64,000 nucleotides of DNA from UBA1672 sp033851915 (GTDB lineage Bacteria; Pseudomonadota; Alphaproteobacteria; Micavibrionales; Micavibrionaceae): the NCBI GenBank assembly GCA_033851915.1, contig JAWSVM010000001.1, positions 558,001 through 622,000 on the forward strand, written 5' to 3'. Below are positions 58,052 to 64,000 of the stretch, in pieces (positions within the stretch are counted from its first letter, which is position 1; each line of letters begins with the position of its first letter). The notes under the pieces were generated by a model. It worked only from the letters and a program-made list of their open reading frames with translations. It made no database searches and was not told where the DNA came from. The position numbers and the translations under genes are program-made.

Positions 58052-60718
58052 ATGTCAAAGAAAATGCTTATCGATGCAACGCACAAAGAAGAAACGCGTG
58101 TTGCGATTACCGATGGAAATAAACTTATAGAATATGATTACGAGAGCCAAAGCCGCAAACCTTTAAAGGGGAGTATCTTTTTGGCGAAGGTGACACGGGT
58201 TGAACCGTCTTTGCAGGCGGCGTTCGTTAGCTTTGGTGGAAATCGCCATGGTTTCTTACCGTTTTCAGAAATACATCCTGATTACTTTAAAATTCCGGTT
58301 GCTGATCGCGACGCCTTAATGGCCGAGCAAGAGGCTTTGCTTCAAGAACATGATGAAGAAGAGGCTCTTGAAGACGAGAGCCCGGATAATGATGATGCAG
58401 ACGCAGAAGGTGCGGACGCTGAGGGCGATAATACGTCTGAAGATTCTGGTGATGAAACCAGCGTGGATGCGGATGCTGAAAAAGAAGCTGAACCTAAGAA
58501 AAAAGGCAGAAAACCTGCTAAAGCGAAAAAAGATGCTGCTGAGAAGGTAGATGCCAAGGCTGAAAAAACAGATGCTAAGAAAGAGGCGGATGTTAAGGAT
58601 GACGCTACGGCGAAGGATGCTGCGCCAAGTGATGCAGCTGTAGATCCTGAGGCTGTTGGTGATGCTGACGGGAATGTCGCGTTGCCTGCTGTTGATGAGG
58701 TTGCTGAAGATAGCGCTGCTGCTGAGGCTGCAGAAAATGCAGAGAATGACGGCAACAATAAGAAAAATAATAATCGCGGTGGTCGCGGTCGTGGACGCGG
58801 TGGTCGTGGACGCGGGAGTAAGCGCTCACAATATCGCAACCGTAATGTTGAAGTTGTTGGTGGTGAGGAAAGTGATGATTCTCAACGTTTCCGCTTTAAC
58901 TTGCGTCGCAAATATAAAATTCAAGAAGTTGTAAAGCGTGGCCAGATTATGCTGGTTCAAGTGAATAAAGAAGAGCGCGGGAATAAAGGTGCGGCTGTTG
59001 GTTCGTATCTTTCTTTGCCGGGTCGTTATTGTGTTTTGATGCCAAACAGTCCGCGTGCGGGTGGTGTTAGCCGCAAGATCGCAAATCAAAAAGACCGTGC
59101 GCGCATGAAGGACATTGTTAAAAGTCTGGATGTGCCGAAGGGGATGTCGGTTATTGTCCGCACCGCCGGTGTGACACGCACAAAGGCCGAGATTAAACGT
59201 GATTTGGATTACCTGATGCGTTTGTGGAATAACATCCGTGAGCTTACTCTGGAATCAACAGCGCCTGCGATTGTGTATGAGGAAGCTGATCTGATTAAAC
59301 GATCTGTGCGCGATCTCTATACGAGCGATGTTGATGAAGTTCAAGTTGCCGGTGAGGCAGGATACAAGATAGCCAAAGAATTCATGGAAATGTTGATCCC
59401 TTCCCATGTTAATAAGGTTAAGCATTATGAAAGTGGGCAATTGCCTTTGTTCAATCGTTTTCAGATTGAAAGCCAAATTAATGAAATTGGACAGCCGGAA
59501 GTTCGTTTGAAATCAGGTGGTTATCTTGTAATTAACCCAACGGAAGCGCTTGTGTCTGTTGATGTTAACTCCGGTAAGTCGACAAAGGGTCGTCATATTG
59601 AAGAGACTGCTCTTAAAACAAATTTAGAGGCCGCAGAAGAAGTCGCGCGTCAATTGAAACTGCGCGATTTGGGTGGTTTGGTTGTGATCGACTTTATCGA
59701 TATGGAACATCGCGGTAATAATGCGAAGGTTGAGCGCCGTATGAAGGAGGCTTTGTCTTCGGATCGTGCGCGTGTTCAAGTGGGTCGTATTTCATCGTTT
59801 GGTTTGATGGAATTGTCGCGCCAAAGATTAAGCCCTAGCTTGATCGAAGCGCAGTTCGAGCAATGTCATAATTGTAGTGGTATCGGTTTGGTCCGTACAG
59901 ATGACGCGATGTCTATTCTCGTCTTACGTGCGATTGAGGAAGAAGGCATACGCGGTCGTGCGGCGCAGGTTATTGTGCAAGTGACAGGCAGTGTTGCGCT
60001 TTACACGCTTAACTTTAAACGTAAGAAATTGGCGCAAATAGAAGAGCGTTATAATATGGAAATATTGCTACGTGTTGATGATGAGATTGCAGCGTCTGAT
60101 TACCGTGTAGAGGTTTCAAAGCCTGCTGAGGGTGGTAATAAGTCTGACGATGGTGAGACGAAGGTCGTTACTTCAGATAGTGGTGACGATAAGGCCGAAG
60201 GCAATCGTCGTCGTCGTGGTCGCCGTGGTGGTCGTAACCGTAATCGCAATGAGGGTGATCAACAAGAGAACAGCGCGCAGGATGAAAATGTGCAGGATAA
60301 AGCACAGGATAGTGCCAAGTCTTCGGATGAAAAACCTGCTGAGAAAGCGGATGGTGATATAGAAGATAAGCCAAAGCGTCGCGGTGGTCGTCGTAAGAAG
60401 GCCGATGATTCTGCTGATGTTGCAGCGTCTGGTGATGAAAGTGCGAAGCCTTCAAAAAAGTCTGATGAGAAAGCGGATACGCCTGCAAATGACGATAGCG
60501 TGCATGATGACGCGCCGAAGAAGTCAGTGCGTAAACGTGCACCGGCCAAGAAAAAGGATGATGCTCCTGCTGTGGCGGAGAAGAAAGCTGCACCTGCTGT
60601 CAAGGCAGAGAAAAAGGCACCTTTATCGAAAAAAGATGATGAGCCATCTGTTGCGAGCCAGCATGAAACGGTTAATCAGGCACCGAAAAAGAAGAAAAAA
60701 GGTTGGTGGAATAGATAA
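58052..60718 (+). CDS. rne: Ribonuclease E
   Basis: An 888-residue endoribonuclease from ATG 58052 (GGAG upstream; the 12 extra residues from 58016 are not family-like). The S1 domain starts at about 38 (GSIFLAKVTRVEPSLQAAFVSFGGNRHGFLP in pieces) and is split by an insertion of about 200 residues (85-285), Asp/Glu/Ala/Lys-rich then RGGRGRGRGG. It resumes at KYKIQEVVKRGQIMLVQVNKEERGNKGA. Catalytic Mg ligands are in SVDVNSGKSTKG and VVIDFIDM; the zinc link is CHNCSGIG. The C-terminal 200 residues are low-complexity with Arg-rich RNA-binding stretches (RRRRGRRGGRNRNRN) and a Lys-rich end (KKKKKGWWNR), the expected degradosome scaffold. Confidence 0.96.
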   Translation: MSKKMLIDATHKEETRVAITDGNKLIEYDYESQSRKPLKGSIFLAKVTRVEPSLQAAFVSFGGNRHGFLPFSEIHPDYFKIPVADRDALMAEQEALLQEHDEEEALEDESPDNDDADAEGADAEGDNTSEDSGDETSVDADAEKEAEPKKKGRKPAKAKKDAAEKVDAKAEKTDAKKEADVKDDATAKDAAPSDAAVDPEAVGDADGNVALPAVDEVAEDSAAAEAAENAENDGNNKKNNNRGGRGRGRGGRGRGSKRSQYRNRNVEVVGGEESDDSQRFRFNLRRKYKIQEVVKRGQIMLVQVNKEERGNKGAAVGSYLSLPGRYCVLMPNSPRAGGVSRKIANQKDRARMKDIVKSLDVPKGMSVIVRTAGVTRTKAEIKRDLDYLMRLWNNIRELTLESTAPAIVYEEADLIKRSVRDLYTSDVDEVQVAGEAGYKIAKEFMEMLIPSHVNKVKHYESGQLPLFNRFQIESQINEIGQPEVRLKSGGYLVINPTEALVSVDVNSGKSTKGRHIEETALKTNLEAAEEVARQLKLRDLGGLVVIDFIDMEHRGNNAKVERRMKEALSSDRARVQVGRISSFGLMELSRQRLSPSLIEAQFEQCHNCSGIGLVRTDDAMSILVLRAIEEEGIRGRAAQVIVQVTGSVALYTLNFKRKKLAQIEERYNMEILLRVDDEIAASDYRVEVSKPAEGGNKSDDGETKVVTSDSGDDKAEGNRRRRGRRGGRNRNRNEGDQQENSAQDENVQDKAQDSAKSSDEKPAEKADGDIEDKPKRRGGRRKKADDSADVAASGDESAKPSKKSDEKADTPANDDSVHDDAPKKSVRKRAPAKKKDDAPAVAEKKAAPAVKAEKKAPLSKKDDEPSVASQHETVNQAPKKKKKGWWNR

Positions 60719-60767
60719 TATATTCCCCTCTATTGTTCGTAGAGATTTTTCGTATAAGTATTTAAGA

Positions 60768-60794
60768 GTGGGCTTTATTAAGCCCGCTTTTTTT
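60768..60794 (+). terminator. Intrinsic terminator of rne
   Basis: An 8-bp stem GTGGGCTT/AAGCCCGC (60768-60775, 60780-60787; one G-T pair) with a TATT loop and seven T, 50 bases after the rne stop. Confidence 0.92.
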
Positions 60795-60836
60795 ATACGG
60801 GGTGTTTGAATTGTGTGGGGTGTTCAGCAGGGTTAT

Positions 60837-61556
60837 TTATCGCGGGATCAGCACTTGATAGAAGGTGTAGATATCCTGCCCTGACCCGAATTCATAGACA
60901 CAGCCCGCAGCTTTCCCCTGAACTTCGGGGGCTTCGTTGGTTGCGTTTGTATCGCCAATGGAAATCGCGTTTATCGTCGTGCTGTATGTGCCTGCAAAGG
61001 CTGTGTCTTCAAGGATATCCTGTATTTGTGGCGCGTCGCCTCCAGTGTTTGTAATGTCTTGAATTTTATTGATTTGCAGGCAAATGGATTGCGGAATATT
61101 TTTTGCTATCAGGAGTAATTCTGTGCAGCGATTATTTGCGTCGTCGCATCCAGATAGATAGACGCGGTTTTCTGTGGAGACGTGCCAGATATCTGTGTGC
61201 GCGTTGTCACCGATGAGTTCGGCAGGGGTTCTGTATGCTATACCGCCGCCGCCAACATGAAAGACTTCGCAAATTTCGCTGGTGCAGTTTGTGTTGTCGT
61301 GTGCGGCGCTGATTTCTACGAAATTAATGTCACTTTCGCTAATTCCACTTAAGAGCATTTGTTGCACGGTTGCTTCGACTGATTTGGCGTAATTGAGTAT
61401 AGAGGATGCTTTTATGCGTGCGCGCTCAACATTGCCTGTTTGATCGACGGAGGAACTGTTTCGGCTGATAACACTGGTTAGAAAGGCAAGAAGGGCAACG
61501 GCCAGCAATATAAACCACAGGACGTTTCCATTTTGATTTCGAAGGGCATCTTTCAT
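60837..61556 (-). CDS. Pilin-like single-helix protein
   Basis: A 239-residue protein with a short polar N-terminus (MKDALRNQNGN), then one hydrophobic helix (about 12-30: VLWFILLAVALLAFLTSVI) and a long extracytoplasmic part with two Cys pairs (NCTSEIC, GCDDANNRC) and a late Cys. This layout resembles type IV/Tad pseudopilins, with NGNVLWFIL in place of the usual GFTLIEL processing motif. No other pilus gene is in the window. It may be a minor pilin-like or prepilin-type surface protein. It ends the minus-strand pair with the aminotransferase, 4 bases apart. Confidence 0.6.
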   Translation of the reverse strand: MKDALRNQNGNVLWFILLAVALLAFLTSVISRNSSSVDQTGNVERARIKASSILNYAKSVEATVQQMLLSGISESDINFVEISAAHDNTNCTSEICEVFHVGGGGIAYRTPAELIGDNAHTDIWHVSTENRVYLSGCDDANNRCTELLLIAKNIPQSICLQINKIQDITNTGGDAPQIQDILEDTAFAGTYSTTINAISIGDTNATNEAPEVQGKAAGCVYEFGSGQDIYTFYQVLIPR

Positions 61557-61560
61557 GCGT

Positions 61561-62718
61561 CTATGATTGCCAGTTTTTTAAGCGCTTGCAAGCCTCAATA
61601 ATATTTTCCTGACTATCGGCGTAGCAAATGCGAATATTGCCGTGTCCGCGCGTTAAATCGAAATCTATGCCTGGTGTCGTGGAGACTTTTGCTTCGCTTA
61701 GCATTTTTGAGCAGAAAGCTTCGCTGTCATTGCTTAAATGATGAACATTGGCGTAGACATAGAATGCGCCGGCGGCGTTTGTGATGTCTGTAATGCCTGC
61801 TTTGGGCAGCTCATTCATCAAAATCTCGCGATTTTTGCGATAATTTTCAACATAGCCGTCCAGAACGTCGAGATGATCGAAAATCTTATAAGCCAGATGT
61901 TGGGATATTGTCGGCGCGGAGACAAATAGGCTTTCGGCAAGCTTCTTTGCATTATTGGTCATATTATCGGGGATAATACTCCACCCTAATCGCCAGCCCG
62001 TCATGGCAAAATATTTAGAGAATGTGTTTAAAACGATGACGTTTTTTGAATATTTGCGCGCTGTTTGTGCTTTTGCGCCATAGGTAATGCCGTGATAGGC
62101 CTCATCGGAAAACAGCCTGATGTTTTTTGCGTCACACCAGTTGCAAATCTTTTCCAGCTCAGCTTCATCAATCATTGTGCCTGATGGGTTTGATGGCGAG
62201 TTGATAATTAGGCCGTCAAATGTCTGGCCGCAATTTTCCAGTAACTCGACGGTGGGTTGGTAGTTGTCTTCGGCTATGGATTCAATTTCAATGGTTTCAA
62301 TATTGAGGGCTTTTAGCATGTTGCGATAAGCGGGATATGTTGGTGTTGTCAGAGCAACGCGGTCTCCCACATCAAAGGCAGCGAGGAGGCTGATGATAAA
62401 GGCGCCTGATGATCCGGCGCCGAGCATGATGTTATCTGCGCTGACATCTACATCGTAATATGTTTTGTAATATTGTGCGATGCGCTCTCTTAAGGCGGGC
62501 ATGCCAATGGCCTCTGTATAGCCTTGGCGGGGGTCAGATTGTATTTTGGAAATGGCGTAGTCCAAGGCTTCTTGCGGTGCGCCGACATTTGGTTGTCCTG
62601 CGCCCATGCGTACGATATCAATCCCCTGTGCTTCGCGTTCATTCACCTCGCGCAATATATCCAGTGCGCGGAATGTGGTGATATCGGAGCGGTCGGAAAT
62701 TTTAAATGTGTCAGTCAT
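61561..62718 (-). CDS. PLP-dependent class I aminotransferase
   Basis: A 385-residue aspartate/aromatic-type aminotransferase. VRMGAGQPNVGAP, MLGAGSSGAFIISLLAAF, INSPSNPSGTMIDE, FSDEAYHGITYG, PLP lysine in NTFSKYFAMTGWRLGW, and the C-terminal Arg in GNIRICYADS. Substrate not resolved. It is the second aminotransferase of this class in the window and only loosely similar to the one at 35441. The upstream gap (62719-62972, 254 bases) shows no gene. Confidence 0.93.
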   Translation of the reverse strand: MTDTFKISDRSDITTFRALDILREVNEREAQGIDIVRMGAGQPNVGAPQEALDYAISKIQSDPRQGYTEAIGMPALRERIAQYYKTYYDVDVSADNIMLGAGSSGAFIISLLAAFDVGDRVALTTPTYPAYRNMLKALNIETIEIESIAEDNYQPTVELLENCGQTFDGLIINSPSNPSGTMIDEAELEKICNWCDAKNIRLFSDEAYHGITYGAKAQTARKYSKNVIVLNTFSKYFAMTGWRLGWSIIPDNMTNNAKKLAESLFVSAPTISQHLAYKIFDHLDVLDGYVENYRKNREILMNELPKAGITDITNAAGAFYVYANVHHLSNDSEAFCSKMLSEAKVSTTPGIDFDLTRGHGNIRICYADSQENIIEACKRLKNWQS

Positions 62719-62972
62719 GATTTGAGATATATCCAGAAGAATGTAGCATTATAAGCTAACACAAAGCCTGAAATACCGTTGTAAATCAAGTTGAAAAGAG
62801 TGCTTATGGAGTTATTTGGGTGTTGTCGTTGTCAATCGTTTGAAGATTTATTGCTTTGTACGTGTTTAAATTCTGCATCATCAGTGTATCAGGCGGATTC
62901 TTTTTGCTATATTGCATTTATCGCGATACTATGGTGATGATCTTATAGATATATGAAACAAAAGGTTTTACA

Positions 62973-63560
62973 ATGTTATTACGTGTTACAGCACTTTTAT
63001 CTCTTTTTGCAATAATCCTCGGCACGTCAGGTATGGCGCGCGCTGATACTTCGGAAGAGTTACAGAAGGCACAATCGGATGCGTTGAAGGGCATGGTGAC
63101 TGATATTGTTCCGAAGTTAACACGGGATGAGGCAGGCCATTTCATTGCAATGTATAAAAATTATACAATATATAGCATGGTCAGTGCGGTGAGCGCGGAT
63201 GTTAAAAATGCGATTACTAAATGTTCGGACAACAACAAGTCAATGGCAGAAGATTTGCAGGATAGATTCAAGAAATGGAATGATACTATTGGCGGGACGA
63301 TGAAGGAATCTTTTGCAGTTATCAATAATATGGCTATTTCGCAGAGCTATATACCGCAAGCAGAGCTGAACACGATGTTTGGTTTGATAGATGAAGTTCG
63401 TGCCGTTAATTCTTCTCGCTTTAAATCTGTGCCAGTAACAACACCCGAAGCCTGTGAATTCATGATAAGCAAAATGGATGAGACAGAAGAAAGTATGGGG
63501 AATTTGTTGCGGGAAACATTGTCGAGTTATCCTAATTTATTGAAAGCAACACAGCAGTAA
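62973..63560 (+). CDS. Exported helical hypothetical protein
   Basis: A 195-residue protein with a signal peptide (1-24, MARAD) and an all-helical mature part with two cysteines (TKCSDNNKS and PEACEFM), about 85 residues apart, which could form a disulfide. No named family recognised. It lies 34 bases before a glycosyltransferase gene on the same strand. Confidence 0.7.
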   Translation: MLLRVTALLSLFAIILGTSGMARADTSEELQKAQSDALKGMVTDIVPKLTRDEAGHFIAMYKNYTIYSMVSAVSADVKNAITKCSDNNKSMAEDLQDRFKKWNDTIGGTMKESFAVINNMAISQSYIPQAELNTMFGLIDEVRAVNSSRFKSVPVTTPEACEFMISKMDETEESMGNLLRETLSSYPNLLKATQQ

Positions 63561-63594
63561 ATCATTTCATTTTATATTCGGTACTGTAAGCGCT

Positions 63595-64000
63595 ATGAGA
63601 ATTCTCCAAGTTTTAGCGGGCGCGCCACATGGGGGCGCGGAAACGGCGTTCGTTGATATGTGTATCGCGATGCATGATGCTGGCCAAGTGATCGAGGTGG
63701 TGACGCGCGCGAATGAAGGGCGCGTTCCGCGGTTAAGAGCGGCAGGTATCACCGTGCATACATTGCCCTTTGGCGGGGTTGTTGATGTCTATACGCCCTT
63801 TGCCTTACGTAGGATTGTGCGGCAGTTTAAGCCTGATATTATGCAGAGTTGGATGTCGCGCGCATCGCAAAAGGTGACGCGTTGGAAGGCATCTATGAAT
63901 ATTCCTCCTTATCTGATTGTGTCTCGGCTGGGTGGTTATTATAAAATCAAGAACTTCAAAAATACGGATTATTTTGCAGTCATTACACCGGATTTAAAGA
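63595..64000 (+). CDS. Glycosyltransferase family 4-like protein (N-terminal part, cut by window edge)
   Basis: The first 135 codons are visible. The start MRILQVLAGAPHGGAETAF is the N-terminal Rossmann motif of GT-B glycosyltransferases with the donor-side GGAE loop. DIMQSWMSRASQ and YLIVSRLGGYYK are in keeping with lipopolysaccharide or capsule glycosyltransferases. The C-terminal donor-binding half is outside the window. Likely role: surface polysaccharide synthesis. Confidence 0.85.
   Translation, partial: MRILQVLAGAPHGGAETAFVDMCIAMHDAGQVIEVVTRANEGRVPRLRAAGITVHTLPFGGVVDVYTPFALRRIVRQFKPDIMQSWMSRASQKVTRWKASMNIPPYLIVSRLGGYYKIKNFKNTDYFAVITPDLK

Noticed and set aside
58342..58839. 165-residue minus-strand Ser/Ala-rich frame within rne
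   Set aside because: It is the antisense of the low-complexity acidic insertion in RNase E.
60168..60603. Long minus-strand frames antisense to the C-terminal part of rne
   Set aside because: Low-complexity antisense artefacts of Lys/Asp/Ala codons.
1..64000. tRNA, rRNA, prophage or insertion sequence genes
   Set aside because: No cloverleaf, rRNA, transposase, integrase or phage structural sequence was found by eye; a covariance-model search would be needed to exclude small RNAs.

Overview
The window is a gene-dense stretch of about 45% GC with short intergenic gaps and almost only vertically inherited, housekeeping-type genes. The gene set points to an aerobic alphaproteobacterium: a cta/cox cluster for an aa3-type cytochrome c oxidase with Cox11, CoxF-like and SURF1 factors, the ~1600-residue NAD-glutamate dehydrogenase, PutA without a DNA-binding domain, an RNase E with a long insertion in its S1 domain, an IalB-family protein, and acetoacetyl-CoA synthetase with 3-hydroxybutyrate dehydrogenase. 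I cannot fix the order or genus; Micavibrionales- or Rhodospirillales-like is a guess. I saw no tRNA, rRNA, CRISPR, transposase or prophage gene.

Layout. 1-1673: N-terminal part of an RTX-repeat protein (minus strand, runs off the left edge). 1986-7123: a copper/silver module of a small Cys-containing exported protein, CusB, CusA and a bufferin-type (BufA1/DUF2282) metallophore precursor, all overlapping or close together. 7128-10248: DEAD-box helicase and exported metallo-beta-lactamase-fold hydrolase. 10420-13622: a membrane protein of unrecognised family, then TerD-like, Ca2+/cation antiporter and TerD, probably one operon. 13652-16888: hypothetical, membrane-anchored SNase-like protein, XseA. 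16940-24186: PutA, PurD, TadA/RluB divergent pair, RsmD, UppP. 24242-28084: small membrane protein, YceI, cytochrome b561-YceI fusion, GST, NAD-dependent epimerase-like protein. 28091-33063 (minus): three-PAS histidine kinase, redoxin, DsbD/ScsB-like transporter. 33211-39531: AacS, aminotransferase, SpoU methyltransferase, glutathione reductase, 3-hydroxybutyrate dehydrogenase. 39687-46167: glutamate dehydrogenase, UbiA/RsmE divergent pair. 46300-55863: the cytochrome oxidase cluster, interrupted by two opposite-strand paralogues, an SDR and an exported acidic protein, and ending with an IalB-family gene. 56141-60718: M23 peptidase and RNase E. 60837-64000: pilin-like protein, aminotransferase, exported hypothetical protein, start of a glycosyltransferase.

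How the parts work together. The Cus/bufferin module would export Cu(I)/Ag(I) from the cytoplasm/periplasm and sequester it in the periplasm. The oxidase cluster needs haem (CtaB, SURF1) and copper (CtaG) delivery. PutA and NAD-glutamate dehydrogenase together convert proline to 2-oxoglutarate. AacS and BdhA form a ketone-body/polyhydroxybutyrate link to acetyl-CoA. Several genes act on RNA (TadA, RluB, RsmD, RsmE, SpoU-type, RNase E, DEAD helicase).

Most worth a second look: the bufferin precursor without its modifying enzymes in the Cus operon; the TerD-antiporter-TerD operon with an unrecognised membrane protein; a ~107-bp imperfect-palindromic element found twice, both times starting in the stop codon of the upstream gene and filling a convergent gap; and two divergent gene pairs whose start codons overlap in a single CATG.
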